This document shows, one piece after another, positions 42,699-53,600 of a stretch of 64,000 nt of DNA. The DNA is taken from positions 9,578-73,577 of the forward strand of contig SCKQ01000004.1 of NCBI GenBank assembly GCA_004124535.1, given 5' to 3'. The notes under the pieces are model-generated. The model was not told where the DNA came from. It saw only the letters and a program-made list of their open reading frames with translations, and ran no database searches. Both the position numbers and the translations under genes were made by a program. The stretch comes from Fidelibacterota bacterium. GTDB taxonomy: Bacteria; Marinisomatota; Marinisomatia; Marinisomatales; TCS55. Position 1 is the stretch's first letter. Every line of letters begins with the position of its first letter.

Positions 42699-44486
42699 AT
42701 GAGCAGAGAAACTTTAGAACTAAATACAGGCGGGCAATTTCTCGTGCAACCCATTGGCTCCCACCCTGTCTTCAGTAGAGAATCCTTCACTGAGGAACAC
42801 CGGGAAATCGAAAAAATGGTCATTGATTTCGCCAAAGAACGCATTTATCCCAATGTATTGAATATTGACAAGTTCAATAAGGAACTGACCCTCAGATTAA
42901 TGAAAGAGATCGGTGAACTCGGGCTTTTGGGTGCAGATATTCCAGAAGAATACGGTGGTATGAACCTGGATAAAATAACCTCTGCCATTGTAATGGAAGG
43001 ATTATGCCGGGGCGGTTCAGCCTCTTTTGGAGTAACCTCCAGTGTACAAACATCCATCGGCAGCATGGGTATTGTCTGGTTCGGTACCAAAGAACAAAAA
43101 GAAAAATTTCTTCCGGATCTGGTTACTGGCGAAAAAATAGCTTCCTATGCCCTGACCGAACCATCAGCAGGCTCCGATGCCACATCAGGAAAAACAACTG
43201 CCATACTCTCGGAAGATGGGAAATATTATATTTTAAATGGTGAAAAGATTTTTATTACGAATGGCGGCTGGTCAGATGTATTCACCGTATTGGTGCAGGT
43301 GGATGGTGACAAATTCTCCGGTATACTTGTAGAAAAAGGAACAGAAGGATTTGAGATCGGCGCTGAAGAAAAGAAAATGGGTATGAAGGGTTCTTCCACC
43401 ACTTCACTCAAATTCACAGATTGCAAAGTACCAGTTGAAAATCTTTTGTATGAGGTTGGTAAAGGTACTGATATTGCCTTTAACGCCTTGAATATCGGCC
43501 GCTATAAATTGGCAGCATCCTGTTTAGGCGGAGCAAAGACATGCATCGAAGAAACAATCAAATATATTAACGAGCGCCGGCAATTCGGACAAGCGATCGC
43601 CAATTTTGATGCCATTAGGGGTAAAGTCGCTGATATGACTATTCGTACCTACTGTTGTGACAGCATGACCTATCGGACCATTGGTCTAATCCAAAATGCT
43701 ATCGATGAATTGGATCCCGCCGCTGAAGACTATTATATCCAAATGGGCAAGGCTATGGAAAAATACGCTATAGAAGCGTCCATGGCCAAAATCTACGGCA
43801 GCGATACCAGTGATGAGATCATTGATACTGGATTGCAATGTTTCGGCGGTTACGGCTTTATTGAAGAATACCCTATGGCCATGGCCTATCGCGATGACCG
43901 TATCAATAGCATTTGGGAAGGAACCAACGAGATCAATCGCATGATCATTACTGGGTTCTTGATGAAAAAAGCGCTCATGGATGAATTAGATGTTCGCGCT
44001 GCCTTGGATGGTCTAGACGATTTCTTGAATGACCCAGAAAATTCTTTTGCTCTGAACAGTTTACAGGACGAAGCCAGAGCCATAGAAGCTGGCAAACGAC
44101 TAGCACTGCTCATATTCAATGAAGCTATTTGTGAATTTGGCCAGGACTTAAAACACCTGCAGCAACTGGGAGATCTGTTAGCTGATGCGTTTACTCTTTT
44201 GTATGCCGGGGAAGCAACAATATGCAGGGTCAACAATGCCACAGCAGGAAACGGGCAATCGCTGATACCACCCATGATCGCCCAAGTAAATACCATTGAA
44301 GCCTGTCAGGAGATAATAACAAAATTACAAACTGCAATACGGTATTTATTTCCATCTGGAGCTGCAGTTGATCTGGTTGAAAAAATTAAAAAATTAGAAT
44401 CCGCCATGAATCTTGATACTGATACGATTTCTTTGAAACAGGAGATTGCTCATTTCATGGTTAAACAAACTTCATACCCTTTTTAG
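42699..44486 (+). CDS. Acyl-CoA dehydrogenase, long-chain type with C-terminal extension
   Basis: A 595-residue flavoenzyme that makes trans-2-enoyl-CoA. YALTEPSAGSDATSGKT near 150, ITNGGWSDVF near 186, ERRQFGQAI near 292 and SIWEGTNEINR near 404 (catalytic Glu407) are conserved. About 170 residues beyond the core (425-595) form an extra helical domain as in very-long-chain acyl-CoA dehydrogenases and Bacillus FadE. It starts 8 bases after tetR with AGGA upstream. Electrons should go to ETF, not encoded here. Confidence 0.93.
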   Translation: MSRETLELNTGGQFLVQPIGSHPVFSRESFTEEHREIEKMVIDFAKERIYPNVLNIDKFNKELTLRLMKEIGELGLLGADIPEEYGGMNLDKITSAIVMEGLCRGGSASFGVTSSVQTSIGSMGIVWFGTKEQKEKFLPDLVTGEKIASYALTEPSAGSDATSGKTTAILSEDGKYYILNGEKIFITNGGWSDVFTVLVQVDGDKFSGILVEKGTEGFEIGAEEKKMGMKGSSTTSLKFTDCKVPVENLLYEVGKGTDIAFNALNIGRYKLAASCLGGAKTCIEETIKYINERRQFGQAIANFDAIRGKVADMTIRTYCCDSMTYRTIGLIQNAIDELDPAAEDYYIQMGKAMEKYAIEASMAKIYGSDTSDEIIDTGLQCFGGYGFIEEYPMAMAYRDDRINSIWEGTNEINRMIITGFLMKKALMDELDVRAALDGLDDFLNDPENSFALNSLQDEARAIEAGKRLALLIFNEAICEFGQDLKHLQQLGDLLADAFTLLYAGEATICRVNNATAGNGQSLIPPMIAQVNTIEACQEIITKLQTAIRYLFPSGAAVDLVEKIKKLESAMNLDTDTISLKQEIAHFMVKQTSYPF

Positions 44487-44495
44487 GAGATTATT

Positions 44496-45623
44496 ATGTC
44501 TAAATCTGTCATTATTGATGCAGTCCGTTCGCCTATTGGAGTAAAGAACGGCAGTATGATCGGCATCCGCCCAGATGACCTGACAGCACAGGTCGTACAG
44601 GGTTTGCTTGATCGCAACCAGGAAATTGCGTTTGAACAAATCGAAGATCTTTCATTGGGCTGTGCCTTTCCGGAAGGCCCCCAAGGCATGCTCATGGGCC
44701 GCGGTGTGGTGGTTCTGGCTGGATTACCTCACACTACAACTGCCAATACAGTGAATCGCTTTTGCGGATCCAGTATGGATGCACTGCATCAGATCAGCAC
44801 ACGCATTGAATGCGGTGATATAACTGTAGGTATTGCTGCCGGTGTGGAAGATATGTTTTCTATTCCTAATGGTGGATTTGCTCCAGATCTCAATCCTTTA
44901 CTTGCTGAGCAAGAATATTATATCAGCATGGGCGAAACCGCTGAAAATTTGGCAAAGGAAGGAAATATTTCCCGAGAGGATCAGGAAGCGTTCACCATAT
45001 CCTCCCATGAAAAAGCATTAAAGGCAGCAACAGCTGGTAAGTTTGACAATGAATTGATCCCAATCGACTTCTATGGGGAATTGACCATTGAAAAAGATGA
45101 AGGTCCCCGAGAACCTGATGCTGAAAAAATAAAGAGCCTGCCACCAGCATTTATTGAAAATGGAACTGTTACAGCAGCCACAAGCAGTCCTTTTTCAATA
45201 GGCGCTGCAGCTGTATTACTCACGTCTGAAGGATTTGCCAAAGAACATAATTTGAATATCCGCGCATCTGTGGTGAGCAGAGCTGTCGCCGGCGTTGAAT
45301 GGGAACGCATGGGTGTGGGACCCTTACCTGCTACTGAAAAAGCCCTGGCGAAAGCAGGCTTGAAGCTTGATGATATTGACACCATTGAATTAAATGAGGC
45401 ATTTGCTGCTCAAGCGCTTTTTGTTATTCGTGAAGGCGGTTGGGATATGAATAAAATCAACCTGAACGGCGGTGCTGTTGCCTTAGGCCACCCTCTCGGT
45501 TCATCCGGAGCACGTATTATTACGACACTGATCAATGTGATGGAACAGAATGATACTCATAGGGGCCTGGCCACCATGTGCATTGGAACCGGCCAGGGAA
45601 TTGCTACAATTATTGAAAGATAA
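44496..45623 (+). CDS. fadA: Acetyl-CoA acyltransferase (thiolase)
   Basis: A 375-residue thiolase with the acyl-accepting Cys90 in NRFCGSSMDAL, IELNEAFAAQAL near 305, GGAVALGHPLGSSGAR near 328 with the catalytic His, and MCIGTGQG with the second Cys near the C-terminus. It carries out the last beta-oxidation step. TTTAGGAGATTATT gives a strong ribosome site. The enzyme is slightly shorter than E. coli FadA (387). Confidence 0.94.
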   Translation: MSKSVIIDAVRSPIGVKNGSMIGIRPDDLTAQVVQGLLDRNQEIAFEQIEDLSLGCAFPEGPQGMLMGRGVVVLAGLPHTTTANTVNRFCGSSMDALHQISTRIECGDITVGIAAGVEDMFSIPNGGFAPDLNPLLAEQEYYISMGETAENLAKEGNISREDQEAFTISSHEKALKAATAGKFDNELIPIDFYGELTIEKDEGPREPDAEKIKSLPPAFIENGTVTAATSSPFSIGAAAVLLTSEGFAKEHNLNIRASVVSRAVAGVEWERMGVGPLPATEKALAKAGLKLDDIDTIELNEAFAAQALFVIREGGWDMNKINLNGGAVALGHPLGSSGARIITTLINVMEQNDTHRGLATMCIGTGQGIATIIER

Positions 45624-45629
45624 ATTGTT

Positions 45630-46277
45630 ATGAAAATCAAAGAACCATTCAGCGCTATATCCCATGCAGTCGGTGCAGTTTTTGCAATCCTGGCTTTGAT
45701 CCTGTTGATTTACGAATCTTTCGATCCCATCAAGCCCTGGCATATTGCTTCATTTTCTGTTTTCGGCTCCGGGATGTTCCTCTTATACACAGCCAGCGCT
45801 ATATACCACTGGCTCCCGGTATCACCGAAATATGTAGAAAAGCTGCGGACTTTAGACCATGCTATGATCCATGTCCTGATCGCTGCAACGTATACACCCG
45901 TATGCCTGATTCCTTTACGGGGAGTTTGGGGCTGGAGCTTGTTCGGTGTTATCTGGGGGCTGACTATATTTGGAATCCTGCTTAAAATTTTCTGGAAAAA
46001 TCTCCCCAATTGGTTTTCACTTACATTTTATATTTTTATGGGCTGGCTTTCTGTGATTGCCATTTGGCCTATGATACAGATTTTGCAAGTGGGTGCTCTG
46101 GTCTGGATTTTTGTGGGCGGATTTTTCTATACGGTTGGTGCCATTATACATGGAATCAATAAACCGAATCCGATTCCCAATGTTTTTGGCGCACACGATA
46201 TATTTCACGTATGTGTTTTGCTGGGCAGTTTTGCCCACTTCATGTGCATGTATAATTACATTACACTATTTGATTAA
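45630..46277 (+). CDS. PAQR/hemolysin III-family membrane protein
   Basis: A 215-residue protein with seven predicted membrane helices. Conserved PAQR features are FSAISHAVGAVFA at the N-terminus, ASAIYHWLP near 54, the LDHAMIHVLIAATYTP segment near 75, and HDIFHVCVLLGSFAHF near the C-terminus, supplying the Ser/His/Asp metal site. Eukaryotic and bacterial relatives affect membrane fluidity or have ceramidase-like activity. It lies six bases after the thiolase and 14 before the fadN-like gene, firmly inside the beta-oxidation operon. Confidence 0.88.
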   Translation: MKIKEPFSAISHAVGAVFAILALILLIYESFDPIKPWHIASFSVFGSGMFLLYTASAIYHWLPVSPKYVEKLRTLDHAMIHVLIAATYTPVCLIPLRGVWGWSLFGVIWGLTIFGILLKIFWKNLPNWFSLTFYIFMGWLSVIAIWPMIQILQVGALVWIFVGGFFYTVGAIIHGINKPNPIPNVFGAHDIFHVCVLLGSFAHFMCMYNYITLFD

Positions 46278-46291
46278 TTAACGGGGAATTC

Positions 46292-48634
46292 ATGTCGCAA
46301 AAAATTGAAAAAGCTGCCGTATTTGGTGCCGGTGTCATGGGCGCACAGATCGCCGGACACCTGGCCAATGCCGGAATCCACTGCCTATTATACGATATCA
46401 ATCAAGAGTTAGCTGAAAAAGGTTTGGAAACATTAACGACCCTAAAACCTGCTCCGCTGTTTGATAAGAAAAATACAAAGTTGATTACGCCTTGCAATTA
46501 TGATGAACACCTGGAAAAACTCCAGGAAGCGGATTGGGTTTTGGAAGCAGTTGCAGAAAAGATAGAGATCAAGCATAAAGTATATGAGAATATTATACCC
46601 CATTTAAAACCGACAGCAATCCTAACCTCAAATACATCCGGTATTCCCTTAGCTGATCTAATCCAAGTAATGCCTGATGAACTGCAAAGCAGGTTCATGA
46701 TCACGCATTTTTTTAACCCGCCTCGCTATATGTATTTACTTGAACTAGTGAAGGGTAAACACACTTCAGATGATGTATATCAAGCCATGGCTGATTTTGG
46801 TGAGGACGTTTTGGGGAAAGGGATCGTCCATGCCAAGGATACACCGAACTTTATCGGCAACCGTATTGGTGTTTTCAGTATGTCGGTTACATTCCATACA
46901 GCTATTCAGCAGGGACTCACCGTTGAGGAAGTAGATAAATTAACTGGAACCATTGTGGGCCGGCCCAAAAGCGCTACGTTCCGTACAGCTGATGTTGTGG
47001 GCTTGGATACAATGGTGAATGTATCCAAAACGACTTATGAGAAAGTAGTGGATGATGACGAACGGGAAATGTTTGCTATTCCAGACATTCTGCAAAAGCT
47101 CGTGGATGATGGCCGGCTCGGCCAGAAGACAAAAGCCGGTTTCTACAAAAAAACGGAAGACGGCATTCTTTCAGTGGATATGAAAACTGGAGAATATTCT
47201 CCACAGAAAAAAGTTCGGTTTGATGGTTTCAGGTTAGCAAAGGATCACACATCCACTGCTGGAAAAATCAAAGCGCTGGCAACCAGCGATGATAAAGCAG
47301 GGAAATTTTTCTGGGAAACCATGGCTCGTGGTCTTATTTACAGCGCCAATCGAATACCGGAAATCAGTGATGATATTGTAAATATTGATAACGCCATCAA
47401 ATGGGGTTTCGGCTGGGAGCTGGGCCCTTTTGAATCCTGGGATGCTATTGGTGTCCAGGCTTCTGTTGACCGCATGCAGTCTGAAGGACGAAAAGTTCCC
47501 CAGTGGGTTTTAGATATGCTGGCTGCCGGACGTGATGCATTCTATAAAACCGAAAATGGCGTCAAAACATATTATGATGTTATATCCGGTGCAGCTAAAC
47601 CGGTGACATCCAGTAAAAAGGAGATCAATCTAAACTTGCAAAAATCAGCGGGAAATCTTGTCCACCGCGATTGGAGTGCCAGCCTGGTTGACCTGGGCGA
47701 TGGTGTTTTGAATGTTGAATTTCATTCTGTGTTACAACCCACCCTTAATCCCATCGATGGTTCACTGATCGATACAATTAACAAAGGTCTTGATCTGGTA
47801 GAAAACGGTGATTACAGCGGTATGGTCATTGGCCACCAGGGTCAGAATTTTTCCGCTGGTGCAAACCTGGCATTAATATTGGAAGCATGCGAAACCGAGA
47901 ACTGGGATGCCATGGAATTGGCGATTAAAACGATGCAGGATACCACACAGCGGATCCGCTTCAGTAAAAGCCCTGTTGTTGCTGCGCCCTTTGCATTAAC
48001 ATTAGGCGGTGGTGTGGAAATTGCTGCACCGGCGGCAGCCCGCGTCGCAGCAGCTGAACTGTATATGGGTTTGGTGGAAGCAGGTGTAGGTTTAATCCCG
48101 GGCGCCGGTGGTAACCTGCGCATTATTCTCAACTTGATGGGCGATAGTTCCAGCCGTGTGGGTGGTTTCCAGAAAGTGCAGAAAGCATTTGAAAACATTG
48201 GTTTTGCCAAAGTTTCATTCAGTGCTGACATGGCCCGAGATATGGGTTATTTACTCGAAACAGATGATATCATCATGAACAAGGCACACCTTATTACAAA
48301 GGCAAAACAAAAAGTATTGGATCTAGCTAATGGATACGAACCTCCGGTATACCGGGATGATCTCAAGCTGCCCGGTGCCGGTGGACGTATAGCCATGCAC
48401 ATGGCTCTCAAAGGATTCAAGATCCAAGGTAAAATATCAGAACATGACGAAAAGATCGGCCAGAAATTAGCATTTGTCTTAACTGGCGGAGATAAAGCTG
48501 GGCTGACCAAAACAGTTGATGAACAATATCTGTTGGATATCGAGCGTGAGGCTTTTGTGTCCCTCGCAGGTGAATCCTTAACCCAAGATCGTATACGGTT
48601 TATGTTAAAGAAAGGGAAACCGCTGCGTAATTAA
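46292..48634 (+). CDS. fadN: Bifunctional 3-hydroxyacyl-CoA dehydrogenase/enoyl-CoA hydratase, FadN-type
   Basis: A 780-residue fusion. Residues 5-320 are the NAD-dependent dehydrogenase (FGAGVMGAQIAGHLANAG at 11-28, NTSGIPLADLI near 114, THFFNPPRYM near 138, DTPNFIGNRIG near 183), followed by a second C-terminal dehydrogenase domain. From about 460 comes a crotonase fold (GQNFSAGANLALILE near 515; LVEAGVGLIPGAGGN near 594 with catalytic Glu). The dehydrogenase-first order matches Bacillus FadN rather than E. coli FadB. A GGGGA precedes the ATG. Confidence 0.93.
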   Translation: MSQKIEKAAVFGAGVMGAQIAGHLANAGIHCLLYDINQELAEKGLETLTTLKPAPLFDKKNTKLITPCNYDEHLEKLQEADWVLEAVAEKIEIKHKVYENIIPHLKPTAILTSNTSGIPLADLIQVMPDELQSRFMITHFFNPPRYMYLLELVKGKHTSDDVYQAMADFGEDVLGKGIVHAKDTPNFIGNRIGVFSMSVTFHTAIQQGLTVEEVDKLTGTIVGRPKSATFRTADVVGLDTMVNVSKTTYEKVVDDDEREMFAIPDILQKLVDDGRLGQKTKAGFYKKTEDGILSVDMKTGEYSPQKKVRFDGFRLAKDHTSTAGKIKALATSDDKAGKFFWETMARGLIYSANRIPEISDDIVNIDNAIKWGFGWELGPFESWDAIGVQASVDRMQSEGRKVPQWVLDMLAAGRDAFYKTENGVKTYYDVISGAAKPVTSSKKEINLNLQKSAGNLVHRDWSASLVDLGDGVLNVEFHSVLQPTLNPIDGSLIDTINKGLDLVENGDYSGMVIGHQGQNFSAGANLALILEACETENWDAMELAIKTMQDTTQRIRFSKSPVVAAPFALTLGGGVEIAAPAAARVAAAELYMGLVEAGVGLIPGAGGNLRIILNLMGDSSSRVGGFQKVQKAFENIGFAKVSFSADMARDMGYLLETDDIIMNKAHLITKAKQKVLDLANGYEPPVYRDDLKLPGAGGRIAMHMALKGFKIQGKISEHDEKIGQKLAFVLTGGDKAGLTKTVDEQYLLDIEREAFVSLAGESLTQDRIRFMLKKGKPLRN

Positions 48635-48710
48635 TAGATATGTTTACAATTTGTTAACTGTATAAAATACATTTTCATATTTAACTTTATGTTCTGATTC
48701 CTTACGGATA

Positions 48711-49862
48711 ATGGACTCAAAAACAGCGAGCACAAGCAACCCGCCTCACGGCGAAACCATCCTAAAAACGATAGCTATTTTTGCTATCCTATACTTATTC
48801 CTGGTTAGCATCGGCATGATTGGCAGCGCCTTTAAAGGTATGGGTAAAGAATTTGCAGTACAGCTGATCCAAAGCAACGCCGGCCCGCTCATTGGCCTTT
48901 TTATCGGTATTCTCGCCACAAGTATAATTCAAAGCTCTTCAACGACAACATCATTGGTTGTGGGTATGGTTGCCGCTGGAACGTTTGGCGATGATTTTCG
49001 CATTGCTGTGGCCGCCGCTGTCCCTTATATCATGGGTGCCAATATTGGTACAAGTATTACCAACTTAATTGTATCACTGGGGTATATCGTTAACAAAAAC
49101 GAATTTCGCCGGGCTTTTTCTGCTTCAATTGTTCATGATTTTTTTAATGTTATGTCTGTATTAATCCTCTTCCCAATGGAAATGGCATTTGGCTTGATCA
49201 GCAAAAGCGCAAGCTGGTTAGCAGAACTTTTAGTTGGGTCAGAATCTTTTTCGTTCAATAGCCCCATCAAATTAATCACTGATCCAGCAGTCGCCTGGGT
49301 GAAAGAACTTTTCAAACAACAGGAAATCATTAATTATAACTGGCTATTATTAATCGTCGCTTTTTTATTATTATTCCTTTCCTTACGTTATTTAAGCAAA
49401 TTGATACGTAGCCTTGTCATACATAAACTGGAAGCATTTTTTGACAGCCACATTTTCAAAACAGCTGGACGTGCCATGTTATTCGGTGTATTTATAACGA
49501 TTCTCGTGCAGAGCAGCTCAATTACAACTTCCCTAGTCGTTCCCCTGGCAGGTGCAGGTATTTTACGGCTTGAACAGATTTTCCCCTATACACTTGGTGC
49601 AAATATTGGTACTACTATAACTGCACTTCTGGCCAGTCTAGTCTCCGGCACGATTGCTCCTCTGGCTGTCGCTTTTTCGCACTTGATATTTAATATTTTT
49701 GGCATTGCCATCATCTGGCCAATTGAAAGAGTTCGAAATATACCTATCATAACAGCAAAGTGGTTTACAGAAATAGCGATACAAAATAAAATTTATCCAA
49801 TCATCTACATATTGGTTGTGTTTTTCATCGTTCCATTAACCTTAATTTTCCTCGTGAGGTAA
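48711..49862 (+). CDS. Na+/phosphate cotransporter (NptA/PNaS family)
   Basis: A 383-residue membrane protein with the two inverted repeats of the Na/Pi family, each carrying QSSS: IIQSSSTTTSLVVGM near residue 72 and LVQSSSITTSLVVPL near 262, followed by the GANIGT motif in both repeats (near 108 and 298). It imports phosphate with sodium. A PhoU-like gene starts three bases after its stop. The 76-base gap before it has no clear terminator. Confidence 0.93.
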   Translation: MDSKTASTSNPPHGETILKTIAIFAILYLFLVSIGMIGSAFKGMGKEFAVQLIQSNAGPLIGLFIGILATSIIQSSSTTTSLVVGMVAAGTFGDDFRIAVAAAVPYIMGANIGTSITNLIVSLGYIVNKNEFRRAFSASIVHDFFNVMSVLILFPMEMAFGLISKSASWLAELLVGSESFSFNSPIKLITDPAVAWVKELFKQQEIINYNWLLLIVAFLLLFLSLRYLSKLIRSLVIHKLEAFFDSHIFKTAGRAMLFGVFITILVQSSSITTSLVVPLAGAGILRLEQIFPYTLGANIGTTITALLASLVSGTIAPLAVAFSHLIFNIFGIAIIWPIERVRNIPIITAKWFTEIAIQNKIYPIIYILVVFFIVPLTLIFLVR

Positions 49863-49865
49863 ACC

Positions 49866-50540
49866 ATGTCACTATTCAAAGACGTTATCAATTTATGGAA
49901 AGCAGATGATCTGCTTTCCCAGTCCTGGGATGAGTCCTATAAAATGCTGAATCTTTCCCATGAAATTTTCCAGCAAGCGCTGATCTATCTGCGAAATGGA
50001 GAAAATATTGACACATTGAAAGCATTGAAAAAGCGCGATAAGGAAATCAATGAATATCAGCGGGATGTTAGGCGCAAAGTATTAACTCATTACGCAGTGG
50101 AACAGGACACATCCAATATGGCAGACGGGCTTATACTAATAAATATGGTGGTGGATATTGAACGGATTGGTGATTACTGCAAGAATATCCTAGATTTAGC
50201 CATCAACCATGATCAATCAATAAAATCTTCCGAAATATCAGAAGATTTAGCCATGATCGAAGAAGAAGCAAAAAGTCGTTTTGAAAAAACAATACAGGCA
50301 ATTCAAGCTCAAGATGTTGAAATTGCGAAATCGCTCATGGAGGGATATAAAGAACAAATGACCGGTAAATCAGATGCAATCGTAAACGGTATTCTTAAAG
50401 ATGAACTCCATTTTGGCAGTGAAGCACGAACAGCTTCAATTGCCCTCTATGCCCGTTATTTGAAGCGCATTGGTGCTCATCTAAAAAATATTACTACAAC
50501 CCTGGTGAATCCCTTTGATGCAATTGGATATAAAGAATAA
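49866..50540 (+). CDS. PhoU-like helical protein
   Basis: A 224-residue all-helical protein with the PhoU metal-binding repeat motif in VVDIERIGDYCKNILDLA near residue 95 and a related ARYLKRIGAHLKNITTTLV near 196. In many bacteria this domain is fused to the C-terminus of the Na/Pi transporter; here it is a separate gene directly behind it. It probably restrains the transporter. A bidirectional terminator follows. Confidence 0.88.
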   Translation: MSLFKDVINLWKADDLLSQSWDESYKMLNLSHEIFQQALIYLRNGENIDTLKALKKRDKEINEYQRDVRRKVLTHYAVEQDTSNMADGLILINMVVDIERIGDYCKNILDLAINHDQSIKSSEISEDLAMIEEEAKSRFEKTIQAIQAQDVEIAKSLMEGYKEQMTGKSDAIVNGILKDELHFGSEARTASIALYARYLKRIGAHLKNITTTLVNPFDAIGYKE

Positions 50541-50559
50541 CATTTAATCGAGTCCAAAT

Positions 50560-50590
50560 AAAAAAGGCCGCTCAACGAGCGGCCTTTTTT
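50560..50590. terminator. Bidirectional terminator between the phosphate genes and the Oar-type receptor
   Basis: AAAAAAGGCCGCTC, a three-base loop and GAGCGGCCTTTTTT form a perfect eight-base GC stem with A and T tracts on either side, so it can stop transcription from both strands. It lies 20 bases after each convergent stop codon. Confidence 0.93.
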
Positions 50591-50610
50591 ATAGTTAACA
50601 ATAACAGATC

Positions 50611-53600
50611 TTATAGTGAAATCCTTAATCCCAGCTGCATTCTCCAGCGGGAAAATTCACCGAAATCATCCGAGAATGTCTCTGTTGCACCATTGAAGCT
50701 GAAAACAGGTTCACCATCGTCAGTCCAACTATCCAGTGTCAGGGGAGATGTAGCAGAGGCATTTGCGATCTTGCGGACACCCATGCTGGAGCTGATTAGA
50801 TTTCCAACATTCATGATATCCAGGCTCACTTCTACTTTACGCCCAACGACTTCGAATTCATTATTGATACGCAGGTCAATATTGCTGAACCACGGATTCA
50901 ACAAACCATTACGTTCGGCAATCTTACCCCGGTTCTCACTCAAGTAAGGATCCTGCTTAATAAATGCATCCAAAAGAGCCCAATCAGATGAATTGGTCAG
51001 GTTGATATCACTTTCATTTTCTGGAATGTAAATGAGGTCATTGCCGCCAAATCCATCTCCATTCACATCACCGGAATAAACATGGGAATAGCGATTCCCA
51101 CCGGAATAAATATAGCGGTTGCCCTCGCCCATTTCAAAGAACATTCCAAAATTGGTTGCCATGGATTTACTCCATTCGTGGCGATGAGAGGCTGTGACAA
51201 TGATGCGTTGCTTCATACCGAATTGAGACGGAGCTAAACGGGGTTTGTTCGGATCGCCTTGAACAGGTTGACTTGAATAAAGGACCGATGCAATTTCTGT
51301 GGATTGCAGGTTATTTTTGGAGTCTAGATAAGTATAGGCAGCACTCCAGTTGATACCTTTATTCTTACCGCGCAATTGTGCCGTAAGCGTCATACTTGAA
51401 CCTTCATCAGTATTGTCTATAACGTAGACACCAGCACCACCGTCATCATTAAGCTCGAAGTCAGCAGCTAATCCGCCATAATTATCAGGCACCCACGTTG
51501 TATAATATGGCCGACCATCAGCCAGTGTACCTACTGGCTCAACCAAATCTGCATTGCGCATATAAATAGCGTTTTTATCTGAACTTTGAACTAATTCAAC
51601 CGTGGCCAGCATTCCACCCGGAAGCGCTTTATCCACTGCCAGGTTTATGGTCTGTACTTGCGGCCATTTAAAATCGGTCACCATTGAATTTAGATCATAT
51701 GATTGTTGTAAAACTGATGGAAGTCCTTCATATCCAACACGATCTGTTCCATCATCTGTTTCATGGTCAGGATTGCTACCGTCTCCAGGAATATTTGGAT
51801 TCGCTCCGGGATTGGAAAAGATATTCCCTACCCAAACAAATGGCAGTCTACCTGTAAATACTCCAAATCCACCTCGAACCTGAAGTGAGCGGTCGTCATT
51901 AGCCCAGTTAAAACCAACACGTGGAGATAAGATAGGATCATCACTTGGTAATGCAGCCTGATCAATTGTTTCGGGCTCATCATTTTCATCAAGTAAAGTC
52001 AATCCTGTAGAAAATGGATTTTCAACAGGGCTATTATTGTACTTTGGAATGTCTATTCTTACACCTGCAGTCACATTGAGATTTTTATTCAATGCAAACT
52101 CATCCTGAACATAAAAAGACATTTGCGCAACATCGATTTTTTCTCCTTTATATGGACCTGATCCAACTGCATCATTGAACTTTATGTAATTGCTGTCCGG
52201 ATGGGTTTGAGTAAAAAAGGTATCCAAATCGGGGAATGTTGTTCCACCCAAAATGAATCCAATATCAAATAAGAAGTATGGCAGGAAAAACACACCATGC
52301 CGGAAAATGTTAAAAGAGTTAAAGAATTTAAAACTCTCATAATTAAACCCGGCTGTAATAGCGTGCTGACCCATATAATAGGTCAGGTTATTCGAGACCT
52401 GCAGAACATCCTGGTCCAGGATATTGTGAATGGAAAATGGTTCATGACCAACTGTTGTATAGGTTGCACCAGCTTCACCAATTTCAACCGTGGGGAAGTC
52501 CACACTGAAAGGTACACGATAATCCCGAAACTTATTCTTACTGATAAAAAAGCGATTTGCAATTTTACTGCTGAACATACTGTTCAACTCCAATGCATAA
52601 GAATCCAGTTTATTATTGATCTCATAGCCGGAATTCTTAAAAGGTAAACTTGATGCATTGGGGCCGCGGCCAGTATTGTTATAGCTCAACACGAAACCAT
52701 GGGGAGGAAGATCCCGAGAAGCATCCAGTTTGTTATAGCGTAGTGTCAAGTTATGCTGATCGCTGATATTCCAGTCTAATTTAGCCAAGAATTTTACATT
52801 ATCAGTATTATGTGTATATCCTTCCCAGGGACCAGTATCATAGTTATAGACGTCCTTCATACGATTGCTGATCTGCTGCATGACTGAACCTTCAACTCTG
52901 GAACTTTTATCAGCATAATAATTGGTTCCAGGATCATTGCGGTGTTCATTCTCCATATTAATAAAAAAGAACAATTTGTTAGGAATGATGGGCCCGCTAA
53001 CCGATATACCGGACTGGCTGAACTCCAATGAAGGGTCTGCGACCACTTCAGCATCACCTACTTTATTTCCGACAAAACTTTCGTTCCGCGCATAACTGTA
53101 TACTGAAACTTGCAGGTCATTGGTTCCGCTTTTCGTTACCGTATTAATACCGGCACCTGTGAAACCGCCTTCTCTTACGTCAAAAGGTGCGATGGAAACC
53201 TGGACCTGTTCCACAGCGTCGTAAGAAACCGGCTCTGAATTGGTCTGACCCCCGGGAGCCGGATCATCCAGACCAAAGGGGTTGTTAAAATAAGAACCAT
53301 CGAGTGAAATATTATTGTAAAGCCAGTTACGTCCACCGAAACTGAAGTTGCCATCACTGCGAGGATCGAGTCGCGTTAGATCTCTTGTACTTCGTTTAAT
53401 GGATGGCATGGCCGCAACCAGATCTGCTCCAATGTATGTAGCTGCTCCTGTACGGCCGCTGTTCATCACATCATCTTGCTCACCTACAACTTCCACGCCA
53501 GCCATTTCGATGGCTTCCTGTTGTAATGTGAAATTCAGTCGTGCTGATGATCCTAAATTTAAGGTAACATTCGATTCAGTTTCTGTTTTGTAACCTATAT

